From: WJMT01 sp964624145
GTDB lineage: Bacteria > Acidobacteriota > Aminicenantia > Aminicenantales > Aminicenantaceae
DNA length: 64,000 nt
Direction of reading: 5' to 3'
NCBI GenBank assembly: GCA_964624145.1
Contig: CAZUXT010000009.1
Span: forward strand, 1 to 64,000
Positions 44,138 to 53,006 of this stretch are shown in pieces (within the stretch, counting starts at the first letter, position 1; the number at the start of each line of letters is the position of its first letter). The notes beneath the pieces are model-generated. The model worked only from the letters and a program-made list of their open reading frames with translations. It was not told the DNA's origin and made no database searches. The position numbers and the translations under genes were made by a program.

Positions 44138-46861
44138 ATGAAACCCAACAACTCATATCTTGTGAGACAAAAAAAAAGAATGGCCTTGCACCTGGTCGCC
44201 TTATGTATGATTCTTCCACCGCTGTTATCCGGTCCTGCCCAAAACAATTTGAAATTCAATCACTTATCTGTTGAAGAAGGGCTCTCAAATAGCCAGGTGA
44301 ACTGCATGCTTCAGGACAGCAGGGGATTCTTTTGGATCGGAACCCAGGATGGACTGAACCGCTTTGATGGCCATTCCTTTGTGGTTTTTCAGAAACAACA
44401 GAGTAATCCCAATTCAATTTCCGGAAACGGAGTCTGGGCCTTATGTGAAGACAGAAAGGGAAATATATGGATAGGCACTTATGGACAGGGTTTAAATAAA
44501 CTGAATACCCGGACCGGACAGTTTACTCATTATAAAAATGTCAAAGGAGATCCGCATTCATTATGTGATAACCGGGTTGTCACTCTGTTTGAAGATTCGC
44601 ATGAAAGGATATGGGTGGGAACAGATCAGGGTGGTTTCTGCTGGTTCGAACCAAAAGAGGCAATTTTCCAACAACCCGAAGAAATAAAGAACAGAAAAAA
44701 CAATAGAGGAAGCCGGATCTTCTGTTTTCTTGAAGATGATCCGGGGGAGATCTGGATTGGTTCGGACTCAGGGATTTTAAGATATGAGCCTGAAACCGGG
44801 ATATTCTCAGATGTCTTTGACTCGGCTCATAAAGAATCCTTTTCTTTAAACAGGGGGGTTTTTGATATCTTAAAGGAAGAAAACGGCCGGATATGGTTAG
44901 GTCTCCGGCATGGTATCCTGGAATTCGATCCGGAGAAAAAGAGGGGTTTCCTGTATCCCTTTGATCCTGATTATAAAACTGACTCCAGCGTTGATCTTTG
45001 GGAGGATTCATCCGGAATTATTTGGTCAGTCCGCGGAAGCGCGGGGTTAGAACGGGTGGATCGTGAAAATAAAAATCTAATTCACTATCCGATAGATCCC
45101 TATGATCCCTATGGTTTGAGCACTGATGAGCTCTCATGTCTATTTGAGGATAAATCAGGTTTGTTATGGATAGGAACCAATGACGGGATATTCCAGTTGA
45201 ATGAAAGGCGGTTCTCAATCACTCATTACTACCAGAAATTACAAGACAAAATAAGCTTGAGTGATAACAGAGTGGCTGCTATTCTTGAAGATAGTTCTGG
45301 TTTTCTCTGGTTCGGAACATCAGAAGGATTGAGCCAGTTTGACCGCAAATCCAACAAATTTATTCACTTTCAGCAAGGATTCCCCAATTCCATCAGCCAG
45401 AACCAGGTGTGGGCTTTGGAGGAAGATATCAACAAAAGATTGTGGATAGGCACTTTTGGTGAAGGAGTGTATCTCCTAGACCTCAAAACAGGGAAACTCA
45501 CACATTTTCGAAATAGGCCTAACGATCCAAAGAGTTTGAGTCATGATGTGGCCTTAGAAATATATAGGGATCACAAAAGAAGGATGTGGGTGGGAACAGA
45601 CGGAGGGGGACTGAATTTGTATGACAAAGAAGAAAACGGCTTTATCCGTTTTCAGCATGATCCAAGAAATCCTTCTTCCATCGGCAGTGATATTGTCATG
45701 GACATCATGCAGGATCAAAAGGGCTATTATTGGGTAGCAACGTGGGGTGGAGGACTGAACCGGTTTGATGGACAAACCAACAATTTTACGCATTTCAATC
45801 ATGATTCTGAAGACCCAGATTCACTGAGCTTTGATATTGTCCTTTGTGTTATAGAAGATAAGAAAGGAAATATCTGGGCAGGAACGTATGGCGGTGGGTT
45901 GAACAGGTTGAATCCCGAATCCGAAACATTCAATCACTTTACAGTGGAGGACGGCCTTCCCAATAATAATGTTTTGGGAATACTGGAAGACTCTCAGGGT
46001 GTTCTGTGGTTCAGCACTTATTCGGGGTTGGCTCGATTTAATCCGGATAGTCAGGCTTGTATTACCTTTAATCAACAGGATGGAATTCTAAGTAACGAGT
46101 TCAATATCGGAGCCTATTATAAGACGCGTCAAGGAGAGCTTTTTTTTGGTGGGAAAAAGGGTGTCTCGGCTTTCTTCCCTGAAGATTTAAAGAAGAGTAC
46201 TTTTCTACATCCTCTTCGTTTTAGCTCTCTTGAGATATTTGGGAAAGAGGGTGGAAAAGAATACTTTATTTCAGAGAAAACAAAAGTAAAAATTTCTTAT
46301 AAAGATTCTTTCCAGTTGAGTTTCTCCTCTATGGATTACAACAATTCAGACAAAAATCAATACGCTTATAAGATGGGAGGATACCAGGCTGATTGGATTG
46401 AACTGGGGAATAAAAACACCCTCACTTTTGCCAATTTAAAACCTGGTTCTTATAAATTAAGAGTGAAAGGCACAAACAGTGACGGAGTATGGAATCCGGA
46501 GGAGGCTTCTCTTGCCATTCATGTCTCGCCGCCTTTCTGGGGTACCTGGTGGTTTCGTGCTTTCATTGTTCTTATCGGAGCGGCCTTGTTAATTAACTGG
46601 CACCAAAACCGGATGCAGAGGTTAACGAGACGTTTGAAAACTGAAGCCCAGGTAGAACGCTTGTGTTTGAAATATAAAATATCTGAAAGGGAGATCGAGA
46701 TCATAAAGTTATTATTAAGGGGCTTTAATAGGGCTCAGGTTGCGGATAAACTCTTTATTTCAGAATTAACGGTGAGAAACCATATCTATTCTATATATAA
46801 AAAACTGGGCATAAAGAATCGAGCCCAGTTGTTGGAGCTCTTCCGCTATATGGACCGTTAG
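44138..46861 (+). CDS. Membrane-anchored propeller/Y_Y_Y/LuxR one-component regulator
   Basis: A 907-residue protein. After a signal anchor (18-34), residues 40-690 carry two-component-regulator propeller repeats (WIGTQDGLNRFDG, WIGTYGQGLNKL, WVGTDGGGLNLYD and others), then a Y_Y_Y-type Ig fold (about 715-790), a transmembrane helix (803-821) and a LuxR-type helix-turn-helix at the end (846-905: ISEREIEIIKLLL, LFISELTVRNHIYSIYKKLGI). No histidine kinase or receiver is present, so the sensor acts directly on DNA from the membrane. No strong ribosome site precedes the ATG. Ligand may be a polysaccharide, as for related propeller sensors; targets may include the flanking genes. Confidence 0.9.
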   Translation: MKPNNSYLVRQKKRMALHLVALCMILPPLLSGPAQNNLKFNHLSVEEGLSNSQVNCMLQDSRGFFWIGTQDGLNRFDGHSFVVFQKQQSNPNSISGNGVWALCEDRKGNIWIGTYGQGLNKLNTRTGQFTHYKNVKGDPHSLCDNRVVTLFEDSHERIWVGTDQGGFCWFEPKEAIFQQPEEIKNRKNNRGSRIFCFLEDDPGEIWIGSDSGILRYEPETGIFSDVFDSAHKESFSLNRGVFDILKEENGRIWLGLRHGILEFDPEKKRGFLYPFDPDYKTDSSVDLWEDSSGIIWSVRGSAGLERVDRENKNLIHYPIDPYDPYGLSTDELSCLFEDKSGLLWIGTNDGIFQLNERRFSITHYYQKLQDKISLSDNRVAAILEDSSGFLWFGTSEGLSQFDRKSNKFIHFQQGFPNSISQNQVWALEEDINKRLWIGTFGEGVYLLDLKTGKLTHFRNRPNDPKSLSHDVALEIYRDHKRRMWVGTDGGGLNLYDKEENGFIRFQHDPRNPSSIGSDIVMDIMQDQKGYYWVATWGGGLNRFDGQTNNFTHFNHDSEDPDSLSFDIVLCVIEDKKGNIWAGTYGGGLNRLNPESETFNHFTVEDGLPNNNVLGILEDSQGVLWFSTYSGLARFNPDSQACITFNQQDGILSNEFNIGAYYKTRQGELFFGGKKGVSAFFPEDLKKSTFLHPLRFSSLEIFGKEGGKEYFISEKTKVKISYKDSFQLSFSSMDYNNSDKNQYAYKMGGYQADWIELGNKNTLTFANLKPGSYKLRVKGTNSDGVWNPEEASLAIHVSPPFWGTWWFRAFIVLIGAALLINWHQNRMQRLTRRLKTEAQVERLCLKYKISEREIEIIKLLLRGFNRAQVADKLFISELTVRNHIYSIYKKLGIKNRAQLLELFRYMDR

Positions 46862-46910
46862 AGTTTCTATTGGTGTTTGTTTTCAGAGTCTTTATAGGTC
46901 CATAGATTCT

Positions 46911-47534
46911 TCAGTAATTTTTTGATTTGAATAGCTTAGGAAAATATTTCCCTGTTTTCTTGATGTAATTTTGATAGTCTTCACCGAACCTCTCCAGCAG
47001 TTGTTTTTCTTCATAGGGGGACCTAACAAGGCAGACAATAACAGAAACAGCTATTAAGAGGATTCCAAGAGCCCAGTTTGAGGTGATTAAAAAAGCGGAG
47101 ACCATGAACGGAATGAAAGCCACATTTATGGGATGCCTTAGGTAGCTGTAGACTCCTGTGGTTATGAGTGAATGGTTTTTATGGAATCCTCTGGTTCCAT
47201 GATATTCGGTTTTGATTGAACGGAAAGCCCACCAGAAAAAACCCATTGAAAAGCCTAGAAGTATAAGCCCTATCCAGTTTATCAGCAGGGGAAAGTCCAG
47301 ATATGCCCAGGAAAAATAAGTTTTTGGAAGCAGCCACTCTATAAGGAACACATAACCGGGGAAGCCCAGGATGCCCCGAATCCATAATAATGATTTTAAT
47401 TCGGTTTTGTGGGCATTGAATTCATCAAAAGAGCACTGGTGTTTATTTTGAGCTCTTTTTGTCGCATTCTTAGTGAATACAATGATGAGAGTAAAGGCGC
47501 TAATAAAAACGGCTTTAAATATCCATATAACCAT
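46911..47534 (-). CDS. Isoprenylcysteine methyltransferase-family membrane protein
   Basis: A 207-residue membrane methyltransferase-like protein with five helices. The diagnostic end is seen: GVYSYLRHPINVAFI (about 127-141), then EEKQLLERFGEDYQNYIKKTGKYFP, which binds S-adenosylmethionine in this family (ICMT/PEMT/NnrU-like). The substrate in bacteria is generally unknown, and true prenylcysteine is unlikely. It lies between a propeller regulator on the plus strand and a lipoprotein on the minus strand, without overlap with either. Confidence 0.85.
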   Translation of the reverse strand: MVIWIFKAVFISAFTLIIVFTKNATKRAQNKHQCSFDEFNAHKTELKSLLWIRGILGFPGYVFLIEWLLPKTYFSWAYLDFPLLINWIGLILLGFSMGFFWWAFRSIKTEYHGTRGFHKNHSLITTGVYSYLRHPINVAFIPFMVSAFLITSNWALGILLIAVSVIVCLVRSPYEEKQLLERFGEDYQNYIKKTGKYFPKLFKSKNY

Positions 47535-47569
47535 GATTCTCTTCCTTTCTTTTTATTGATCGTTTCATT

Positions 47570-48628
47570 TTAGATGCTATTAAAATTTAAAAAAGACTCT
47601 TTTATCTTTTCATGAAAATCAAAGAGAAAGTCTGATCTCATCCAGTAAATATCCGACTTTCCATTTTGTGGTTCTTTATGGATTCTCCGCAGAAGATCCA
47701 GGGAAAGCTGATCATGGCTGAGCTGGTCTGAGAATTTATTTCTTGAGGCTCCAAAAAAGAAATATTTTCCATCAGGCGACACATACTGAGAGGAGGCATT
47801 TTGCTCAGGTTCGTTAACTTTTTCACCAAGATTAATGCCTTCTGACCAGTTGTCATTTTTATCTCGAAAAAAGATATAGTGATCAGATAATCCGGGTGAT
47901 ACGGAATCATCTCGGCCTGCTACACAGGCTATCAAGAAACGTTCCTCTGGATCAATAAAGGCATTGTATGGATTTCCTTTTTCGTTGATTTCCTTTGGCA
48001 GTAATTCTGGTTCCCTATATTTACCGTTGATATATTCAGATCGGAAGATGTTTGTTTTTCCTGAATTTTTATCAGAACGTGTGAAATAGAGAGTTCTTTG
48101 ATGAGTAACTGAGGGATAGTATTCGTTATTGTCCGTATTAATCGGAAAACCGATATTATAAACTTTTCCCCAGGTGCCGTTATCAAGCCGGTCGACTGCC
48201 CAGATATTTTGATAGAACCAACCGGGTTTGGGTTCTTTTCCTTCAGGAGGTCGGGTGCAGAGAAAAAGAAGCCTTTTTCCGTCCGGAGTGACATGTGGTT
48301 CCAGATAGAGACACCTTGGGTCCCTGGCAAATGAAGCCACTTCTAAAGGACTCCATGTGCTGTCTTTATATTGAGTGTAAATAATGGTGGCATAGAATCC
48401 GTAAGCCACTCCGAAATACATCTCCTTTCCGTCCGGTGTCATAGTCACGTCTCTCTCAAAGCAACCTGTTGAAACAGTCCCGGGCTTAAAAATTTCCGGA
48501 TCATCTCCGGGTGTTGCCTGTCCAAAATATTCATTTTCAACTAAGGGAATGGATTCCTTTTTTTCACAACTCATAAAAATAAAAATGAAGAGGATGATTA
48601 AAAGCAATGTGATGACGACTCTGGTCAT
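47570..48628 (-). CDS. PD40/TolB-like propeller lipoprotein
   Basis: A 352-residue protein with lipobox IFMSC (Cys18), so lipid-anchored. The start at 48628 is chosen because AAGGAG lies upstream and the leader follows; the longer frame to 48676 has no support. The body repeats WD40-like PD40 blades (TMTPDGKEMYFGV, HVTPDGKRLLFLCTRPP, YVSPDGKYFFFGASR), each with the Pro-Asp-Gly turn, so a six-bladed propeller without enzymatic motif. Such proteins often occur next to peptidases or envelope systems in this kind of genome. It is co-directional with the methyltransferase gene. Confidence 0.88.
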   Translation of the reverse strand: MTRVVITLLLIILFIFIFMSCEKKESIPLVENEYFGQATPGDDPEIFKPGTVSTGCFERDVTMTPDGKEMYFGVAYGFYATIIYTQYKDSTWSPLEVASFARDPRCLYLEPHVTPDGKRLLFLCTRPPEGKEPKPGWFYQNIWAVDRLDNGTWGKVYNIGFPINTDNNEYYPSVTHQRTLYFTRSDKNSGKTNIFRSEYINGKYREPELLPKEINEKGNPYNAFIDPEERFLIACVAGRDDSVSPGLSDHYIFFRDKNDNWSEGINLGEKVNEPEQNASSQYVSPDGKYFFFGASRNKFSDQLSHDQLSLDLLRRIHKEPQNGKSDIYWMRSDFLFDFHEKIKESFLNFNSI

Positions 48629-48701
48629 GAGTGTTTTCTCCTTATCTGTAATGATTCCAGATTTATCAAGAATCAAGTTTTCTAAAATAGAAAAACTTGG
48701 T

Positions 48702-50054
48702 TTAATGGATCACCTTCTCAAGGACCACGCTGCGTCTTAAAAACTGGAGTTCGATTTGATCCACGACACCCATATCGCTCCTGTAAAACGAAACTTTCCA
48801 AGGATCATGATCACAGTAAAACGTATCTTTGCCTATGGGGTATATTTTATTCAGGCTGTTATCATCAAGCATTAGACATCCGTCAGAGATAAAAATGTTG
48901 ACTCCAGCCCTATCGGGAGCTTCTTTCCAGGAATAAAACCCCACATATTCGTCATATAGACTTGGATCCATGGGAATGGGCTCAGGCCTTACCCAATCAT
49001 ATTCCATAGGTGTTTTCCCGTATTGGTCCTTTGCGCTCATGGGCACACCTTTTTGTTTGAGCATTTCATAGAGATGGCGGTGACCGCATTTGGCTGCTAA
49101 ATGCAGGGCATTCCATCCTTCTTTGGTTGTTTCTTTGGGGCTGGCACCTTTTTCAAATAAAAAGAGTACGGCCTCTTTATTGCCGCGCTGCACAGCTCTC
49201 AGCATGGGTGTGTACTCACCAAAAATATCCTTCACTTTTAAGCAGGGGGCTCCTCCCTTAGAGAACAAGAGTTCCAGCATATCTGGACGGTCGTGCTGGC
49301 AGACGCAGTGCATGGATGTGGTACTGGCACGGGTTATGATATTAACATCAGCTCCTAATTTGATAAGATACTGAAAAATATCCCATTTGCTGTAAGCTGC
49401 AGACAAAGTGAGAGGAGTGTGTCCGACCAGACTGTCTTTGGCATTCAATAGGTTTTGGTGGGAAGATAGAATGGATTTGACATTTTCGAGATTTCCGTCC
49501 CGGACCGCTTTATGGATATCAGGATAAGTGGCTTCATTTATTTCAATCTTCTTCAGCGCATACTTAAGTATTGGATCCTCAGCAGGAGGAAGGTCAGAGG
49601 CACAGGGCTGAATGATATGTTCAGGAATGACACCTCTACCGAAGTGGGGAGGAGATTTGCTGTCCAGCAGGACATAACCCAGAGGGATGCTTATCCTGTG
49701 TGAATTGAGAAAATGGGAGTGATTGAGAGATGGTTTGATTTCAGTATGACCGCAGCGGATAGAGCTCACAAATGGTGCCAGAAGGCGGTAAAATTGCATT
49801 TCTGTCATTTCACGGTCAAGTTCTTTTTTAATTGCATTGGTTTGATCATTAAATCCATCCGGGCTTATGTAAGCATAGAGATGACCGTGAGCCTGTTTTA
49901 AGGTGGTGACAAGTGCATTGAAATCTTGCTCAAGTTCTGTCGGAGTGTATTTTTTTTCCGGATTATAGGGATGGGAGATATTTTCATTTGAACAATTAAA
50001 GAAAAGAACAATCAATACACAAAGAATCATGAAAAGTATTTTTCTGCGTTGCAT
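48702..50054 (-). CDS. Degenerate S41-like protease fused to ankyrin repeats
   Basis: A 450-residue exported or lipid-anchored protein (leader ending LFFNC). Residues 38-111 match the N-terminal helical domain of S41 peptidases (DFNALVTTLKQAHGHLY, then MQFYRLLAPFVSSIRCGHTEIKPS). Residues 125-170 match an S41 C-terminal end (GYVLLDSKSPPHFGRGVIPEHII, DPILKYALKKI). Between them the catalytic core with its Ser/Lys is missing. Ankyrin repeats follow (TPLTLSAAYSKWDIFQYLIKLGADVN, NALHLAAKCGHRHLYEML), and the last 75 residues resemble a DUF3471-type tail. Start 50054 has GTAGG upstream; the ATG at 50084 has no ribosome site. It is probably a binding protein without protease activity. Confidence 0.85.
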   Translation of the reverse strand: MQRRKILFMILCVLIVLFFNCSNENISHPYNPEKKYTPTELEQDFNALVTTLKQAHGHLYAYISPDGFNDQTNAIKKELDREMTEMQFYRLLAPFVSSIRCGHTEIKPSLNHSHFLNSHRISIPLGYVLLDSKSPPHFGRGVIPEHIIQPCASDLPPAEDPILKYALKKIEINEATYPDIHKAVRDGNLENVKSILSSHQNLLNAKDSLVGHTPLTLSAAYSKWDIFQYLIKLGADVNIITRASTTSMHCVCQHDRPDMLELLFSKGGAPCLKVKDIFGEYTPMLRAVQRGNKEAVLFLFEKGASPKETTKEGWNALHLAAKCGHRHLYEMLKQKGVPMSAKDQYGKTPMEYDWVRPEPIPMDPSLYDEYVGFYSWKEAPDRAGVNIFISDGCLMLDDNSLNKIYPIGKDTFYCDHDPWKVSFYRSDMGVVDQIELQFLRRSVVLEKVIH

Positions 50055-50133
50055 TTCAAAACCTACGGTATTTTTTTGGATCATTCATGGTAACTGAATG
50101 TATAAAATAGGGGAGTTAAAGGAGTCATGTAAA

Positions 50134-50146
50134 TAGTACTTTTGTC
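50134..50146 (-). promoter_or_regulatory. Shared 13-bp motif, second copy
   Basis: Reverse strand reads GACAAAAGTACTA, identical to 44060-44072, about 80 bp before the ankyrin-protein start at 50054 and in the same orientation to its gene as the first copy is to the LuxR-type gene. It also lies 98 bp before the start at 50244. Confidence 0.4.
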
Positions 50147-50147
50147 T

Positions 50148-50173
50148 CAATTTGAAATTGAAGGTTCAAATTG
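50148..50173. promoter_or_regulatory. 9-bp-arm inverted repeat, candidate operator
   Basis: CAATTTGAA (50148-50156), an 8-base loop and TTCAAATTG (50165-50173) form a perfect inverted repeat in the divergent region between the ankyrin protein and the three-domain protein. It touches the shared 13-bp motif. An operator or an RNA hairpin would both fit. Confidence 0.5.
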
Positions 50174-50243
50174 AAAAAGATTATGATAAAAATAAGTATA
50201 TCTTTTATTTTATTCGGGAATATTCATAAAAAGTGAGGTTATT

Positions 50244-53006
50244 ATGAACATTTCAATAAAGATGCAAGTATGGATTTTGATGGCTTTGATGGGGTTCTTT
50301 TTTTTCCTCAATCCTTTCATTCACGGTGAAGTTAATGATTCTTATCATGACGGAACAGATGTTGTTTTTGCCTGCATGATCGATCCCGGTTCAAATGAAA
50401 TGGAGACCATAATATGGGTGAAAAGCATTCGAAAATTCGGGGGAAAGTATGCTTCAAATCCGGTTTGGATCTTTGTTCCCAACAGTATTGATCCTATCAC
50501 TGCTTATACCCGGAGACATCTGGAAGAACTGGATGCCGTATTGTTTTGCTTTAAAGCTGATGAACGTATTCTGCGGTTTCCTTTTGCGGCCAAAGTCCTG
50601 GCTTCAGCAGAAGCAGAGAAGAGAGCCAAAGGAAAATATGGACTTCTGGCATGGATGGACCCGGATAATATCTTTGTGAATGAACCGGTCGAATTTGAAA
50701 TTTCTCCGGAAAAGGCATTGGCTTACAGACCGGTCCACCACATCAACATAGGCAGCAGATACCATGAGCCGCTTGATGAGTTCTGGAGTTTGGTTTATAA
50801 AGACTGCCGTGTCCCTGATGAAAAAGTTTTTTTCATGAAGCCAACCGTTGAAGAAGAGCTCATAAGGCCGTATTTCAATGCAGGTCATTTGCTTTTGAGG
50901 CCTGAGAAAGGGATTTTAAGTACCTGGGCAGAAACGTTTCACAGGCTGTACAGGAAACCGGAGTATGTTGAGTTTTACAAAAAAGATATCCGCTATGCCA
51001 TTTTCGTTCACCAGGCTGTTTTATCTGCCGTCATTCTGGCAGAATTAGAGAATAAAGAACTAAGGGAGTTCCCATCAAAATACAACTACACACTCAACCT
51101 TTATCACCAGATACCGGTCCATCGAAGGATTAAGAAGTTAAATGATTTAACCTCAGTCAGAATAGACTCGTATGACCTTCCTCAATATTGGAGATCTCTC
51201 ATGGAGATCGATGAGCCTCTGAAAAGCTGGATGGATGAACAGTTCCGGTTCAAGGGTGTGGAAATACTGGCCTATTTTGGTCATAAAACCGGAGCTAATA
51301 ATTTCTTGAACAGAGATATGTATGAACAATTCGGTTGGAATGTCACTATAGCAGGGCTTAGAGAGTCTGTGGAGGGTTGTGATTTCTATGCCAAATCCCT
51401 CAAAGTGAAACCGTTTATTCCTGAGGTCAGATTGGATGAAATAACAAATATCGGTCATTATGATGCGTTGGCTGTGATGCCGGTTTCGTCTTATTTTAAT
51501 AAAGATCCTTACAGGGATTTACTGGATAATCCCCGGGCAATGGAAAAGGTAAAGGAAGCAGTCATGGGAAACATTCCTGTGTCCACCATTTGTTCCGGGG
51601 CGAGGGTTCTTGCTGCCGCAGGGGTTATCAATGGAAAAAAGATACTGGGACAGCCCCCATTCAAAGAGGAATATGCTCAAGCCGGGGCTGTTTATCTGGG
51701 TAAGGATTTTCCTCCTCAGATCGAAGGCAGCATTCTCACCGGGACGCGTGATCAGTATTATCATTATGTTATTTCCCTTGCTTTGTCTACCATGATCGAA
51801 CAAAGAGGCCAGAGAGGAAAGCACAAATCCGAACCAGAAAAAGATATCATTTTTGCCCGAGATGCCCGTGTGGTGAAAAAAGGAGCTGCCTGGCAAAAAA
51901 TAGTGGGTGGATTCGGAGCTGACGGGGGGAGAGATGTGGCTGAAACAGATGAGGGCGGATTGATTGTAACTGGATATACGTTTTCCCAGGGATCAGGGGA
52001 TGCTGATATTCTGGTTGTTAAAACTGATTCAAAAGGAGAAATGCAGTGGGCCCGGACTTTTGGGGGAGCCGGGACTGAATATGGAAATGATTGTGAAGTA
52101 CTGAGGGATGGTTATTTGATAACAGGATACACCACATCATTCGGAGCCGGATCTAAGGATGTGTATGTCATCAAAATTGATAAAGATGGAGAAGTGATTT
52201 GGGGAAAAACTTATGGGGGTCAAAGCTGGGATGTCGGGATGGCCTCCTGTGAGACAGACAAGGGCTATATGATATGCGGATTCACTCATTCCTTTGGAAA
52301 AGGAGAGGAAGATATCTATCTTATGAATCTTGACCGAGAAGGAAATCAGGTCTGGTGGAAAACTTACGGGGGAGAACGGTTTGAATTTGGAAATTCTATT
52401 GATAAACTTGAAAGCGGGAATTATATTATCGGTGCTTCAACAGGAACGTTCGGAAAAGGCAACTGCGATATGTATTTGATTGAGGTTGATAAAGAGGGGA
52501 ATGAAATCTGGGCCAACTCCATAGGAGGACAATTAGAAAGCGCTCTGCCTGAAGCGGGCCGGACTTTTTTTGACTGGAGCTCAAAAATGAAACTCTGTTC
52601 AGATGAAGGGATTGTTTCAGTCGGTTACTCCAATGCCAGAGATATTATGAATGTTTTTGTGGTTAAAACAGACAAAAAGGGAAATCTGTTGTGGGGGCAA
52701 AACCTGGGGAACAGCCCTTTTTACGACTACGGCTTTTCCATTGATGAAACAGTTCAAGGGGATTATGTGGTTTGCGGAGCCTCCAAATCTGTTGATGGGA
52801 ACAATGAATTGTTTTTAGCGTTTCTGGACAGAGACGGAAGGGTTATTCTAAAATATGTCTACGGTGGTCCGGGTTCTGATTGGGGAAAGGCGGTCTGTGT
52901 CAAGAAGAACGGAGAGATTATCATAGCAGGCCATACGAATTCAGATAACTTCGGATCTTACGAATTATTCCTTATGGAGCTGGAAGACTGGGAGTTAAAT
53001 GAATAA
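50244..53006 (+). CDS. Three-domain secreted protein: GT-like, DJ-1/PfpI-like, propeller
   Basis: A 920-residue protein with signal peptide (1-28). Part one (35-300) is a glycosyltransferase-like fold with a DxD-like WMDPDN (Asp139, Asp141) and FNAGHLLLRP, an acceptor-side motif of family 8-like transferases. Part two (330-520) is a DJ-1/PfpI glutamine-amidotransferase-like unit with nucleophile elbow STICSGARVLAAAG (Cys450). Part three (about 548-915) is a beta-propeller of repeats such as VGGFGADGGRDVAETDEGG and YGGQSWDVGMASCETDKGY. GTGAGG precedes the ATG. The last 8 bases overlap the PLP decarboxylase. I know of no characterised protein with this order; function is unknown. Confidence 0.9.
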   Translation: MNISIKMQVWILMALMGFFFFLNPFIHGEVNDSYHDGTDVVFACMIDPGSNEMETIIWVKSIRKFGGKYASNPVWIFVPNSIDPITAYTRRHLEELDAVLFCFKADERILRFPFAAKVLASAEAEKRAKGKYGLLAWMDPDNIFVNEPVEFEISPEKALAYRPVHHINIGSRYHEPLDEFWSLVYKDCRVPDEKVFFMKPTVEEELIRPYFNAGHLLLRPEKGILSTWAETFHRLYRKPEYVEFYKKDIRYAIFVHQAVLSAVILAELENKELREFPSKYNYTLNLYHQIPVHRRIKKLNDLTSVRIDSYDLPQYWRSLMEIDEPLKSWMDEQFRFKGVEILAYFGHKTGANNFLNRDMYEQFGWNVTIAGLRESVEGCDFYAKSLKVKPFIPEVRLDEITNIGHYDALAVMPVSSYFNKDPYRDLLDNPRAMEKVKEAVMGNIPVSTICSGARVLAAAGVINGKKILGQPPFKEEYAQAGAVYLGKDFPPQIEGSILTGTRDQYYHYVISLALSTMIEQRGQRGKHKSEPEKDIIFARDARVVKKGAAWQKIVGGFGADGGRDVAETDEGGLIVTGYTFSQGSGDADILVVKTDSKGEMQWARTFGGAGTEYGNDCEVLRDGYLITGYTTSFGAGSKDVYVIKIDKDGEVIWGKTYGGQSWDVGMASCETDKGYMICGFTHSFGKGEEDIYLMNLDREGNQVWWKTYGGERFEFGNSIDKLESGNYIIGASTGTFGKGNCDMYLIEVDKEGNEIWANSIGGQLESALPEAGRTFFDWSSKMKLCSDEGIVSVGYSNARDIMNVFVVKTDKKGNLLWGQNLGNSPFYDYGFSIDETVQGDYVVCGASKSVDGNNELFLAFLDRDGRVILKYVYGGPGSDWGKAVCVKKNGEIIIAGHTNSDNFGSYELFLMELEDWELNE

